DNA of 64,000 nucleotides, taken from assembly GCA_965215145.1 (NCBI GenBank), contig OZ244038.1:1-64000 (forward strand), written 5' to 3'. This document shows positions 15,247-24,744 of the stretch, piece after piece; positions within the stretch are counted from its first letter, which is position 1; each line of letters starts with the position of its first letter. Source of the DNA: G965215145 sp965215145. Lineage in GTDB: Bacteria; Bacteroidota; Rhodothermia; Rhodothermales; JANQRZ01. Made by a program: the position numbers and the translations under genes. The notes under the pieces were generated by a model that worked only from the letters and a program-made list of their open reading frames with translations, was not told where the DNA came from and searched no databases.

Positions 15247-17130
15247 TCAAAGTACGGGTGAGGCGGCGGCGCGCTCTTGGTCGGCGTACTGGAGCTCGTA
15301 GAGCCGGCGGTACAGGCCGTCGGCGGCTAGCAGCTCCTGGTGCGTGCCGCGCTCGCGGATCTGCCCCTTGTGCATCACGAGGATCTGCGCGGCGTGCTGG
15401 ATCGTCGAGAGCCGGTGCGCGACGACGAGCCCGCTGCGGCCCTCCATCAGCGTCCCCAGCGCCCGCTGCACCAGCTCCTCCGTCTCCGTGTCCACGCTGC
15501 TCGTGGCCTCGTCGAGCACGATGATCCCGGGGTCGTAGACGAGCGCGCGGATAAACGAGACGAGTTGGCGCTGCCCGTGCGAGAGCGTCACCCCGCGCTC
15601 GCCGATCTCGTAGCTGAGCCCGCCCGGCAGCCGCTCGATGAACCGGTCCGCGCCCACCAGCGCAACGGCCCGCTCCACGTCGGCCAGCTCCTTTGTCGGG
15701 TCGCCGAGGGTGATGTTGGCGGCGAGGGTGCCGGAGAAGAGGAACACGTCCTGGAGGACGAGGCCGATGTGACGGCGGAGGTCTTGCAGGTCGTACTCGC
15801 GGATCGGCACGCCGTCGATCAGGATGTCCCCGCGCTGGACCTCGTAGAACCGCAGCAGGAGGTTGATGATCGTCGTCTTCCCCGAGCCCGTCGCCCCGAC
15901 GAGGGCGACCGTCTCGCCGGGCCTCACCGTGAACGACACGTCGCGCAGCACCCAGTTCGGCTCGTCGGAGTCGGGGAGGGTGCCGTAGGCGAACCACACG
16001 TTGCGGAACTCGATCTCCCCGGCGCAATCCTCCAGCGGGCGCGGGTCGGCCGGCTCCGGCAGCGCCTCGTCGTGGTCGAGCACGTCGAAGACCCGTTCGC
16101 TGGCGGCCATCGCGCTCTGGAGCATGTTGTACTGGTCGGAGAGGTTGCGGATGGGCTCGAAGAACCGGCGGACGTACTGGATGAACGCGATCAGCACGCC
16201 GACCGTCAGCGTCTCGCGCATGGCCTCGATGCCGCCGTACCACAGCACGAGCCCGAGCGCCACCGAGGCGATGATCTCGACCGTCGGCCAGAACAGCGCG
16301 AAGTAGAGGATGGCGCGGACCTGCGCGCGGCGGTGCTCGTCGTTGATCCCTTCGAAGCGCCGCAGCTCCTCGCGCTCGCGGTTGAAGATCTGGACGACCT
16401 GCATCCCCGTGACGTGCTCCTGGAGGAAGGCGTTCAGCCGGGAGACCTGCTTGCGGGTGTCGCGGAAGGCGTCGCGGACCTTCTCGCGGAACTTCAGCGT
16501 CGCCCAGAACATCACCGGCATCGTCGCCAGCGCGACGAGCGCGAGCTCGACGTCGAGCGACAGCATGAAGTAGGCGATGAAGACGAGCCGGAAGAGGTCC
16601 CCCAGCATCGTTACGATGCCGGCCGAGAGCAGGTCGGCCATGGCCTCGATGTCGCTCGTGGCCCGCGTGATGAGCCGCCCGATGGGGGTCCGGTCGAAGT
16701 AGCCGAGGGGCTGCCGCTGGAGGTGGCGGAAGACGCGGGTGCGGAGGTCGTAGAGCGCGTGCTGCCCGACCCACGAGGTGAGGTACCCGCTCGCGAACGC
16801 GAACACGCCCTGCCCGAGCAGCACGAGCGCCAGGAGCCCGATGATCCGTACGAGCCCCGCGCGGTCCCCCTCGACGATGTACTCGTCGATGGCGACCTGG
16901 ACGAGCTTGGGCTGGAGCGGCCCGAGGAACGCCGCCCCGATGACGAGCACGAACGAGAGCGCGACCCAGCCCTTGTAGGGGAGGAGGAACGTGAGAATGC
17001 GCCGCAGCAGCCGCCCGTCGTAGACGGTGGCCGCCTTCGCCTGCTGCTTGCTCTGTCCGTTGGTGCTCGTCTCGCTCGCCACGCGGTCGCGTAGTCCGTG
17101 GTGCGTAGGGGTGCTCCCGGTGAGCAGCAC
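15247..17130 (-). CDS. ABC exporter half-transporter (BmrD/YheH-like partner)
   Basis: 627 residues from a GTG at 17130; a GTG at 17082 is an alternative that removes 16 weakly conserved residues. The N-terminal ABC_membrane domain (about 50-340) is followed by an NBD: Walker A GATGSGKTT, Q-loop LVLQDVFLFSGTL, signature LSHGQRQL and Walker B IIVLDEATSSVD with a normal catalytic Glu. The signature LSHGQ departs from LSGGQ. The second exporter at 18674-20491 has a normal signature but a degenerate Walker B. Together they show the pattern of heterodimeric multidrug exporters (BmrC/BmrD, TM287/288), with one proper ATP site. The gene lies directly upstream of the DUF433 remnant. Confidence 0.9.
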   Translation of the reverse strand: MLLTGSTPTHHGLRDRVASETSTNGQSKQQAKAATVYDGRLLRRILTFLLPYKGWVALSFVLVIGAAFLGPLQPKLVQVAIDEYIVEGDRAGLVRIIGLLALVLLGQGVFAFASGYLTSWVGQHALYDLRTRVFRHLQRQPLGYFDRTPIGRLITRATSDIEAMADLLSAGIVTMLGDLFRLVFIAYFMLSLDVELALVALATMPVMFWATLKFREKVRDAFRDTRKQVSRLNAFLQEHVTGMQVVQIFNREREELRRFEGINDEHRRAQVRAILYFALFWPTVEIIASVALGLVLWYGGIEAMRETLTVGVLIAFIQYVRRFFEPIRNLSDQYNMLQSAMAASERVFDVLDHDEALPEPADPRPLEDCAGEIEFRNVWFAYGTLPDSDEPNWVLRDVSFTVRPGETVALVGATGSGKTTIINLLLRFYEVQRGDILIDGVPIREYDLQDLRRHIGLVLQDVFLFSGTLAANITLGDPTKELADVERAVALVGADRFIERLPGGLSYEIGERGVTLSHGQRQLVSFIRALVYDPGIIVLDEATSSVDTETEELVQRALGTLMEGRSGLVVAHRLSTIQHAAQILVMHKGQIRERGTHQELLAADGLYRRLYELQYADQERAAASPVL

Positions 17131-17359
17131 GACGCGGCCTCACCCGAGTCGCAAGCGCTCCTCGGTTCAATCCTCCTCGCCGCGCCGTGTTCTCCGCCTA
17201 CCAGAGAGAAAATCGGAGTCTCCTACGGGAGCCAGTCGAAGTGCATACCAGTGACAGCGGCCAACGATTGCGCAGAAACGAAGAACCTGAAACCATCAAT
17301 GTAGTGTCCGACGTTCTGCAGGTGGATCCCAATCACATCCCCCACCCCCAACACCCATC

Positions 17360-17662
17360 ATGGCAACCTCCAACTTCAAGATCGAAACCGTCACCGCCAA
17401 CGAAGGCAAGGCGCGGCTTTCTCGCCTTCGTAGTGGGCGCGGCGGGCGCACGAGCAAGTATCAGCCGATTCTGGACGCCGTCGAGAAGGCGCCGAAGGGC
17501 AAGATCGTTACGGCCTCCGGCGTGCCGAAGAACGGGGTGCAGGCGCTGCGCTCGTTCGTCCTCCGCAACCTCGATCCCGACGAGTACAAGGTGAAGTCGG
17601 CGAAGCAGAAGGACAGCGACGACTACACCGTCGCCGTCGGCCGGATCAGTGACTTCGAGTAA
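17360..17662 (+). CDS. Small conserved-looking protein of unknown function
   Basis: 100 residues (MATSNFKIETVTANEGKARL). It is rich in Lys and Arg in the first half, with an RGGRTSKYQPILDAVEKAP segment followed by a predicted beta strand (KIVTAS), a helix (VQALRSFVLRNL) and an acidic C-terminus. The layout suggests a small nucleic-acid-binding or WYL/HTH-like fold, but I do not recognise the family. It is divergent from the ABC exporter gene; the 229 bp between them contain no obvious motif. The stop lies 8 bp before a palindromic repeat that also overlaps the end of rnz. Confidence 0.7.
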   Translation: MATSNFKIETVTANEGKARLSRLRSGRGGRTSKYQPILDAVEKAPKGKIVTASGVPKNGVQALRSFVLRNLDPDEYKVKSAKQKDSDDYTVAVGRISDFE

Positions 17663-17670
17663 ACACACCC

Positions 17671-17698
17671 GTAGGGGCGTGATTAATCACGCCCCTAC
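17671..17698. repeat. 28-bp perfect palindrome of the GTAGGGGCG family
   Basis: It runs gtaggggcgtgatta / taatcacgcccctac as a perfect palindrome, just past the small gene and overlapping the last codons of rnz. It can serve as a two-way terminator. A sister copy sits at the other end of rnz (18639-18666). Confidence 0.9.
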
Positions 17699-18627
17699 GC
17701 CGCCGGCTCCACGGGGTACGTCCGTAGCTCCTCTGCCGCATCCGCGTTTTCAAAGACGGACCTCGCCTCCTCAACGAGCGGAGCGAGGTCGTCGTAGCGC
17801 GCAGAGAAGTGGGTCAGCAGGAGCCGCCGCGCTCCGGCGTCACGAGCCACCTCCGCCGCCTGTCGCGCCGTCGAGTGCCCCGTCTCGGCGGCGCGGCCGG
17901 CGTGCTCCTCCGCGAATGTGGCGTCGTGGACGAGGAGGTCCGCGCCGTCGGCCAGCGCGCGGGCGCCGTCGCACGGGGCCGTGTCGAGGCAGTAGGCGAC
18001 GGCGACACCCGGCCGCTCGGGGCCGACGACCTCCTCGGGCCGCACGATGCGCCCTGCCGCCGTCGTCACCGCCTCCCCCCGGACGAGCGCGCCGATCTGC
18101 CGAGGCTCGACGCCGAGCGCCTCGGCCCGCGCGGCATCGACCCGCCCCGGCCGCACCTTCTCCTCATACCGGAAGCCCATCACGAAGACGCGGTGCTTCA
18201 ACGGCCGCGCCTCGACCGTACAGCCGCCGTCCTCGAACACCACCTCCCGCTCCAGCCCTTCCCCGACCTCGACGTAATCCACCTCGAACGGGAGCGCGCC
18301 GTCGCGGAGCCCCGGCAGCGCCTGCATCGCCGTCCGCAGCCCCTCCGGGCCGACGACGGTGAGCGGCGCCGTGCGGTCTTGGAGCGCCATCGTCGAGAGC
18401 AGCCCCGGCAGGCCGTAGAGGTGGTCGCCGTGGAGGTGGGTGATGAAGACGGACGCGATGCGGGATCGCCTGAGGCCGGCGTGCATCAGTCGGTACTGCG
18501 TGCCCTCGCCGCAGTCGAACAGGAAGACGCGGCCCCCGCGCCGCAGCGCGCACGCCGCGAGGTGGCGGCCGTGTGCAGGGACCGCGCCGGACGTGCCGAG
18601 GGGGATGACGTCGGTGGGCACAGGCAA
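17695..18627 (-). CDS. rnz: Ribonuclease Z (tRNA 3'-end endonuclease)
   Basis: 310 residues with the RNase Z hallmarks: N-terminal PLGTSGAVPAHGRH, the zinc motif THLHGDH (H64, H66, D68, H69) followed by LYGLPGLL, and later GVAVAYCLDTAPCDG, DLLVHDATF, TGHSTARQAAEVA and LLTHFSARY supplying the remaining metal ligands. It removes the 3' trailer from tRNA precursors in the cytoplasm. The size fits the short (bacterial) form. It lies between the two ABC exporter genes, all on the minus strand, and is bracketed by palindromic repeats, so it may be transcribed separately. Confidence 0.95.
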   Translation of the reverse strand: MPVPTDVIPLGTSGAVPAHGRHLAACALRRGGRVFLFDCGEGTQYRLMHAGLRRSRIASVFITHLHGDHLYGLPGLLSTMALQDRTAPLTVVGPEGLRTAMQALPGLRDGALPFEVDYVEVGEGLEREVVFEDGGCTVEARPLKHRVFVMGFRYEEKVRPGRVDAARAEALGVEPRQIGALVRGEAVTTAAGRIVRPEEVVGPERPGVAVAYCLDTAPCDGARALADGADLLVHDATFAEEHAGRAAETGHSTARQAAEVARDAGARRLLLTHFSARYDDLAPLVEEARSVFENADAAEELRTYPVEPAA

Positions 18628-18638
18628 AGCGAGAAGCG

Positions 18639-18666
18639 GTAGGGGCGTGATTAGTCACGCCCCCAG
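18639..18666. repeat. GTAGGGGCG-family palindrome upstream of rnz
   Basis: The sequence gtaggggcgtgattag / tcacgcccccag repeats the 17671-17698 palindrome with two changes. It fills most of the 46-bp gap between the second ABC exporter gene and rnz. Confidence 0.88.
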
Positions 18667-18673
18667 CGTCGGG

Positions 18674-20491
18674 TCAGACCGTGTCGGCGAGCTCCTCCTC
18701 GAGGAGCTGCTTCCGGTGGAGGTCGGCGTAGAGGCCGCCGGCCGCGACGAGTTCGGCGTGCGTGCCCCGCTCGGCGACGGCGCCGTCGTCGAGGACGATG
18801 ATCTGGTCGGCGTCCTGGACGGCCGAGATCCGGTGGCTCACGACGACGATGGTGCGGCGGCCGTAGTGGCGGCGGAGGTGGCCGAGGATGGTGTCCTCGG
18901 TCTTCGTGTCGACCGCCGAGAGGGCGTCGTCGAGGATGAGGATGGCGGGGTCGCGGACGAGGGCGCGGGCGATGGCCGTCCGCTGCTTCTGTCCGCCAGA
19001 GAGCGTGATCCCCCGCTCGCCGACGCGGGTCTCGAACCCCTCGGGGAAATCCTCGACGTTCGCGAGCAGGTCGGCCTCGACGGCGGCCTGGCGGATGTCG
19101 GCGTCGCCGGCCTCGGGCGTCCCGAAGGCGACGTTGTTGCCGATGGTGTCGGAGAACAGGAACACCTCCTGCGGCACCACGCCGATGTTGCTCCGGAGGG
19201 TCTCGAGCGGGACCGTCTGCACGTCGCGGCCGTCCACGCGGACCATGCCCGCCGTCGGCTCGATCAGCCGGGGGATGAGCTCGACCAGCGTCGTCTTCCC
19301 CGCGCCCGTCCGCCCGACGACGCCGAGCGTGGTGCCGGCCGGGACCTCGAACGAGACGTCACGCAGCACGTCCGGCCCGTCGGGGGTGTAGCGGTAGCGG
19401 ACGCCCTCCAGCGCGACGTGCCCCTCGACCTCCCGGACGCTCGCGTCCGTCCGCTCCGTGTCCAGCACGGCGGGCTCGGCGTCGAGGATCTCGAAGAGGC
19501 GGGTGGCCGAGGCGCTGGCCTGCTGGATCATCGAGATCACGTACCCGAACGACGCCACCGGCCACGTCATCAGGGCGACGTAGATGATGTACTCGGCGAT
19601 GTTGCCGAGCGAGATCCGCCCCTCCATCACCAGCCCGCCCCCGACCCACACGACGAGCAGCGTGGACGCCCCGATGAGCACCACCATCACCGGGCGGAAG
19701 ACGGCCTCGACGAGGGCGAGGTCGAGCGCCCGGCGGCGGTACCCCGCGCTCTCCTCCGCGAACCGCTCGCCCTCGGAGCCCTCGCGGGTGTACGCCTTCA
19801 CGACGCGGATCCCGGCCAGCGCCTCCTGCACCCGGCTCGTCAGCTCCGAGTACTGCCGCTGCATGGCGTCGGTGCGGGCGTGGACGAGGCGGGAGACGAA
19901 GAAGACCGCGACGGCCAGCAGCGGCATCGGGAGGAGCGCCCAGCCCGTCAGCGTCGGCGAGATGACGAGCATCACCGCGAGCACGGTCACGACGATGGTG
20001 ACGGCGCGGACGGCGTACATGATGGCCGGGCCGACGTAGCGGCGGACCTTCTCGATGTCGCTCGTCGCGCGCGTCATCAGGTCGCCCGTGGGGTGGGTGT
20101 GGTAGAACCCCTGGCTCAGCCGCTGGAGGTGGTCGTAGAGCCGGTTCCGGAGGTCGAACTCGATGTGCCGGCTCGCCACCACGACGGTCCGCCGCATCAG
20201 GAACGAGAACCCCCCGCTGAGCGCGCTCAGCACGACGACGGCGACGCCCGCGAAGACGAGCGCTCGGGTAAAGGTGCCGAAGAGGACGTCGGCGGCGGGG
20301 GTGCCGGCGTAGAGCTGATAGAGGGCTACCATCCGCGGCACGGCGTCCACGGCGTAGCGGACGACGATGGGGACGACGATGGAGAACGCCGCTGAGGCGA
20401 GCGCGGCGAGCAGGCCGGGCAGCATGAGCCCCTTGTACCGCCAGAGGTACGGGTTGAGGCGGCGGAGCGGACGGGCGGCGGGCTCGGGCAT
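18674..20491 (-). CDS. ABC exporter half-transporter (BmrC/YheI-like partner)
   Basis: 605 residues. The transmembrane domain (about 20-310) begins LWRYKGLMLPGLLAALASAA; the NBD has Walker A GRTGAGKTT, Q-loop GVVPQEVFLFSDT, a canonical signature LSGGQKQRTAIARAL and Walker B ILILDDALSAVDTKTED. The residue after the Walker B Asp is Asp where the catalytic Glu is expected. DDxLSAVDxKTE is typical of the degenerate-site subunit of heterodimeric exporters such as YheI/BmrC. The likely partner is encoded at 15247-17130. It would export lipophilic compounds or lipids from the inner membrane. Confidence 0.92.
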   Translation of the reverse strand: MPEPAARPLRRLNPYLWRYKGLMLPGLLAALASAAFSIVVPIVVRYAVDAVPRMVALYQLYAGTPAADVLFGTFTRALVFAGVAVVVLSALSGGFSFLMRRTVVVASRHIEFDLRNRLYDHLQRLSQGFYHTHPTGDLMTRATSDIEKVRRYVGPAIMYAVRAVTIVVTVLAVMLVISPTLTGWALLPMPLLAVAVFFVSRLVHARTDAMQRQYSELTSRVQEALAGIRVVKAYTREGSEGERFAEESAGYRRRALDLALVEAVFRPVMVVLIGASTLLVVWVGGGLVMEGRISLGNIAEYIIYVALMTWPVASFGYVISMIQQASASATRLFEILDAEPAVLDTERTDASVREVEGHVALEGVRYRYTPDGPDVLRDVSFEVPAGTTLGVVGRTGAGKTTLVELIPRLIEPTAGMVRVDGRDVQTVPLETLRSNIGVVPQEVFLFSDTIGNNVAFGTPEAGDADIRQAAVEADLLANVEDFPEGFETRVGERGITLSGGQKQRTAIARALVRDPAILILDDALSAVDTKTEDTILGHLRRHYGRRTIVVVSHRISAVQDADQIIVLDDGAVAERGTHAELVAAGGLYADLHRKQLLEEELADTV

Positions 20492-20841
20492 AGCGCAGCC
20501 CGAAACGCCTCGTTCTCCGTTCTGATCCGGCGCTCAGCGGCGCGCGCCGCCGGTCGCCGACGGCGGCTACAGGACGGTCGGTGTCGGCACACATGACAGG
20601 CGCACCACACATGCACATAATCTTCCTCCCCAAAAACACCTGAGGGGTGTCGACGGGCGCCGGGTCGGGGTTACCACTGCACGCGCTAGAGGATGAAGAA
20701 AGATGAGCATAAGATGGGCATAACCCGGCCTTGCGGGAGACGGGGGCGTCGTCGTAAATGAAAGCGGTTCCATCCCACCTCTCGTTTCCCTGCTGCGGGC
20801 TGCGAGGAATCCCTTCCCCCCTTCACCTCCACCCCCTCACC
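20492..20841. other. 350-bp divergent intergenic region with a possible promoter
   Basis: No gene is visible. It contains a local AT-rich patch (20690-20725, gaagaaagatgagcataag). A possible sigma70-like promoter on the plus strand reads ttgcgg (20731-20736), 17 bp, gtaaat (20754-20759), about 80 bp before the start of the surface protein gene. The same ccttgcggg context precedes the DUF4331 gene at 34864. Confidence 0.4.
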
Positions 20842-23800
20842 ATGACCATCTCCGGCTCCCTCTCCACGCTCCGACGGCTGAGCGCGCTCGCGCTCGCCGC
20901 AGGACTGCTCGCGCTGAGCGCCCCCGCGCAGGCCGCGACCATCGTCGTGAACACGACCAACGACGAGCTCAACAACGACGGCGACTGCTCGCTCCGCGAG
21001 GCCGTCCGGGCCGCCAACACCAACGCCCCCGTGGACGGCTGCCGGGCCGGCTCCGGCCTCGACACCATCGTCGGCGCCCGCATGGGCAGCGCCACCATCG
21101 TCCTCACGCTAGGCGAGCTCGTCATCACCCAGGCCGTCGTCATTGGCAACGCCTCGGGGTCGATGGCGACGCTCAACGCCGGTGGCAACAGCCGCATCTT
21201 CCGCATCACCGCCGGGCCGGTCACGCTCCGGGGGCTCCGGCTCGTGAATGGGAGGGAGGGGCGCGGCGGCGCGGTGCTCGTCGAGGCCGGCGCGAGCCTG
21301 ACCGTGGACAACGTCACCTTTAACGGTAACGTCGCCACCGGCCCCGACGCCGACGACGGCGGCGGCGCGCTCTACAACGACGGCGGTACGCTCCGGGTCG
21401 TCAACTCGACCCTCACCGACAACGACGCCACCGGCACGTCCGGCTCGGGCGGCGCCATCCTCAACAACGCCGGCACGCTCGTCGTCGAGACCTCGACGCT
21501 CTCGGGCAACACCTCGCAGCGCGCGGGCGGCGGCATCGAGGACGCGGGCGGGATGACGACGCTCGTGAACGTGACGCTCGGCGGCAACGACGCGGGGATG
21601 AACCCCGGCAACGGCGGCGGCCTCCACACCGGCGGCGGCACCGTCGTCGTCACCGGCGGGCTCGTCACGAACAACACGGCCGTCGAGGGCGGCGGGCTCT
21701 GGTCCTCCGGCAGCCTCTCGGTTGAGGGCACGCGGATCTCCGATAACGTCGGGACGGGTGACGGCGCGCAGGACGGCGGCGGCGGGCTCTACAACGAGGG
21801 CGGCACGATGGACGTCGACGGCGCCACCATCGCCAACAACATGGCGACGGGCACCTCCGGCTCCGGCGGCGGCATCCTCAACAACGATGGCGGCACGCTC
21901 CGCGTCACCAACACCACGGTCCTCGGCAACACGTCCAACCGCGCGGGCGGCGGGATCGAGGACAACGCGAGCACCACGATCGTGCTGAACTCGGTGGTCG
22001 ACGGCAACGACGCGGGGATGAACCCCGGCAACGGCGGCGGCCTCCACACCGGCGGCGGGAACGTCACCGTCACCAACGGCATCTTCCGCAATAACACCGC
22101 CGTCGAGGGCGGTGGGCTCTGGAGCTCCGGCTTGCTCGACGTCAACGGCACCTCGATCAGCGACAACGTCGGCACGGGTGACGGCGCGCAGGACGGCGGC
22201 GGCGGCCTCTATAACGAGGGCGGCACGATGACCGTCACCGGCGCCACGATCAACGCCAACATGGCGACCGGCGCGTCCGGCTCCGGCGGCGGCATCCTGA
22301 ACAACGATGGCGGCACCCTCACCGTCTCGAACACGACGATCTCGAACAACACGTCCAACCGCGCGGGCGGCGGCGTCGAGGACGCAGCGAGCACGACCGT
22401 GCTCAACGACGTCACGCTCGACGGCAACGACGCCGGGATGAGCCCCGGCAACGGCGGCGGCCTCCACACCGGCGGCGGGAACGTCACCGTCAACGGCGGC
22501 TCCGCGATCAACAACACCGCCGTCGAAGGCGGGGGCCTGTGGTCCTCCGGCACGCTCGACGTCAACGGGACGACGATCTCGAACAACGTCGGCACGGGCG
22601 ACGACGCCGCGCAGGGCGGCGGCGGCCTCTACAACGAGGGCGGCACGATGGAGGTCACCAACGCTACCATCGCCGGCAACGACGCCACGGGCGCGTCCGG
22701 CTCCGGCGGCGGCATCCTGAACAACAGCGGGGGTACGCTCACCGTCTCGAACTCCGTCCTCTCGGAGAACACCGCCAACCGCGCCGGCGGCGGCGTCGAG
22801 GACGCAGCGAGCACGACCGTGCTCAACGACGTCACGCTCGACGGCAACGACGCCGGGATGAGCCCCGGCAACGGCGGCGGCCTCCACACCGGCGGCGGGA
22901 ACGTCACCGTCAACGGCGGCGTCGCGCGCAACAACACCGCCGTCGAGGGCGGCGGGCTGTGGTCTTCGGGCACGCTCATCGTAGACGGCATGACCATCAA
23001 CAACAACGTCGGCACAGGCGACGACGCCGCGCAGGGCGGCGGCGGGCTCTACAACGAGGGCGGCACGATGGAGGTCAACGGCGGCGTCATCTCGAAGAAC
23101 CGCGCGACCGGGGCCTCGGGCTCCGGCGGCGGCATCCTCAACAACGCCGGCGGCACCCTCACCGTCTCGAACACGGCCATCAGCGGCAACAGCGCCAACC
23201 GCGCCGGCGGTGGCGTCGAGGACGCGGCCAGCACGACGACGCTCACCAACGTGACCCTCGAGACCAACGACGCCGGGATGAACCCCGGCAACGGCGGCGG
23301 CCTCCACACCGGCGGCGGGAACGTCACCGTCAACGGCGGCGTCGCGCGCAACAACACCGCCGTCGAGGGCGGCGGGCTGTGGAGCTCCGGCAGCCTCACC
23401 GTCAACGGCACCTCGGTCCGCACCAACGTCGCCACGGGCGACGACGCCGCGCAGGGCGGCGGCGGGCTCTACAACGAGGGCGGCACGATGGAGGTCAACG
23501 GCGGCGTCATCTCGAAGAACCGCGCGACCGGGGCCTCGGGCTCCGGCGGCGGCATCCTCAACAACAGCGGCGGCACCCTCACCGTCTCCAACGCCTCGCT
23601 CCTCGGCAACGTCGCCAACCGCGCGGGCGGCGGCATCGAGGACAACGCGAGCACGACGATGCTGAGGGGCGCCACGCTCAACGCCAACGACGCGGGGGAC
23701 AACCCCGGCAACGGCGGCGCCCTCCACATCACCGGCGCCGGCACCGTGACCGCCGAGCGGAGCACGGCGAAGGGCAACATCGCCGGCAACGAGGGCGGCG

Positions 23801-24732
23801 GGCTCTGGAACTCGGGCTCCGGCTCGCTGACCGTCCGGCGCTCGACCGTCGCGGCCAACAACGCCCCCACGGGCGGCGGCCTCTACAACGACGGCGGCAC
23901 GATGACGGTGGACTACAGCACGCTCTCGCAGAACGTGGCTAGCAACGGCGGCGGCCTCAACGTCGCCGAGGGCACCACGACGGTGCGCAACACGACCATC
24001 GCCCGGAACACCGCGGCCGACGCGGGCGGCGGCATCCGCAACGCGGGCGGCACGCTCGCCGTCGGCAACTCGATCCTCGCCGACAACAACGCCCCGGCCG
24101 GCCCCGACTGCCTCGGTTCCGTCGTCAGCCTCGGCTTCAACGTGCTGGAGCGCCGCGACGGCTGCAACGGCACGGGGAGCGGCACCGGCGTCCGCTTCGG
24201 CGACCCGATGCTCGGCCCGCTCGAGGACAACGGCGGTCTGACGGAGACCCACGCGCTGATGGCCGGGAGCATCGCCATCAACGTCGGCGGCACGTGCGGC
24301 CCGGTGGACCAGCGCGGCTTCAACGCGCCCGTCGGCCCGTGCGACGCCGGCTCGTTCGAGTTCGGCGCGACGCCGCCGCGGGTGGCTCAGAGCAACACGG
24401 CACTCGTGAACGCCGGGGACGTCGAGGGCGACACGGAGGGCGAAGCCGCCGCGACGGCCTCGCTGCCGACGGCGTTCGCGCTGGCCGCGGCCTACCCGAA
24501 CCCGTTCGCCACGGCGCTCACGCTGAGCTTCGAGGCGCCGGAGGCGGCGGACGTCCGGCTCGTCGTCTACGACGTGCTCGGCCGCGCGGTCGCCCGGCTC
24601 GTGGACGGCCCGGTCGAGGCCGGCCGCCACACCGCGCGCTTCGACGGCGCCGACCTCCCGGCGGGGACGTACCTCGTCCGGTTCGAGGGCGGCGGGCTCG
24701 TCCAGACCCAGCGGGTGACGCTGGTCCGCTAA
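20842..24732 (+). CDS. CSLREA beta-helix surface protein with 140-residue repeats and T9SS domain
   Basis: From the ATG at 20842 (upstream in-frame codons lack a signal) the protein has 1,296 residues. A signal peptide (LALAAGLLALSAPAQA) is followed by a CSLREA motif (DGDCSLREAVRAANTN). A right-handed beta-helix follows, made of Asn/Gly-rich rungs with six large repeats of about 140 residues (AGMNPGNGGGLHTGGG, NNTAVEGGGLWSSG, GGGGLYNEGGTM, GSGGGILNN). The end has a choice-of-anchor-Q-like segment (GPLEDNGGLTETHALMAGS) and a T9SS sorting domain (YPNPFATALTLSF, YDVLGRAVARL, ending RVTLVR). It is likely a cell-surface or adhesin-type protein. Gene length can change by recombination between repeats. 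Confidence 0.88.
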   Translation: MTISGSLSTLRRLSALALAAGLLALSAPAQAATIVVNTTNDELNNDGDCSLREAVRAANTNAPVDGCRAGSGLDTIVGARMGSATIVLTLGELVITQAVVIGNASGSMATLNAGGNSRIFRITAGPVTLRGLRLVNGREGRGGAVLVEAGASLTVDNVTFNGNVATGPDADDGGGALYNDGGTLRVVNSTLTDNDATGTSGSGGAILNNAGTLVVETSTLSGNTSQRAGGGIEDAGGMTTLVNVTLGGNDAGMNPGNGGGLHTGGGTVVVTGGLVTNNTAVEGGGLWSSGSLSVEGTRISDNVGTGDGAQDGGGGLYNEGGTMDVDGATIANNMATGTSGSGGGILNNDGGTLRVTNTTVLGNTSNRAGGGIEDNASTTIVLNSVVDGNDAGMNPGNGGGLHTGGGNVTVTNGIFRNNTAVEGGGLWSSGLLDVNGTSISDNVGTGDGAQDGGGGLYNEGGTMTVTGATINANMATGASGSGGGILNNDGGTLTVSNTTISNNTSNRAGGGVEDAASTTVLNDVTLDGNDAGMSPGNGGGLHTGGGNVTVNGGSAINNTAVEGGGLWSSGTLDVNGTTISNNVGTGDDAAQGGGGLYNEGGTMEVTNATIAGNDATGASGSGGGILNNSGGTLTVSNSVLSENTANRAGGGVEDAASTTVLNDVTLDGNDAGMSPGNGGGLHTGGGNVTVNGGVARNNTAVEGGGLWSSGTLIVDGMTINNNVGTGDDAAQGGGGLYNEGGTMEVNGGVISKNRATGASGSGGGILNNAGGTLTVSNTAISGNSANRAGGGVEDAASTTTLTNVTLETNDAGMNPGNGGGLHTGGGNVTVNGGVARNNTAVEGGGLWSSGSLTVNGTSVRTNVATGDDAAQGGGGLYNEGGTMEVNGGVISKNRATGASGSGGGILNNSGGTLTVSNASLLGNVANRAGGGIEDNASTTMLRGATLNANDAGDNPGNGGALHITGAGTVTAERSTAKGNIAGNEGGGLWNSGSGSLTVRRSTVAANNAPTGGGLYNDGGTMTVDYSTLSQNVASNGGGLNVAEGTTTVRNTTIARNTAADAGGGIRNAGGTLAVGNSILADNNAPAGPDCLGSVVSLGFNVLERRDGCNGTGSGTGVRFGDPMLGPLEDNGGLTETHALMAGSIAINVGGTCGPVDQRGFNAPVGPCDAGSFEFGATPPRVAQSNTALVNAGDVEGDTEGEAAATASLPTAFALAAAYPNPFATALTLSFEAPEAADVRLVVYDVLGRAVARLVDGPVEAGRHTARFDGADLPAGTYLVRFEGGGLVQTQRVTLVR
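21370..23886 (+). repeat. Six tandem repeats of about 420 bp inside the beta-helix gene
   Basis: The anchor ccccggcaacggcggc recurs at offsets of exactly 420 bp (near 21603, 22023, 22443, 22863, 23283 and 23703). The outer units are 417 and 414 bp by the ctctac anchor. Some blocks are identical at the DNA level: positions 22381-22500 and 22801-22920 agree over 120 bp, and 23041-23130 agrees closely with 23461-23550. This points to recent gene conversion or unequal crossing-over. Confidence 0.9.
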
Positions 24733-24744
24733 CGCGGGAAGGGC

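Noticed and set aside
15340..17094. 584-codon open frame opposite the first ABC exporter
   Set aside because: The ABC motifs on the other strand are unambiguous; this frame is an antisense shadow caused by codon bias. The same holds for 18440-20395 opposite the second exporter and 56254-57789 opposite murC.
21109..24630. Open frame of 1,173 codons antisense to the beta-helix gene
   Set aside because: It mirrors the repeat gene, is made of Arg/Ala/Val/Asp-rich low-complexity sequence, and has no signal, motif or spacing of its own. High GC and the 420-bp repeat keep the frame open by chance.
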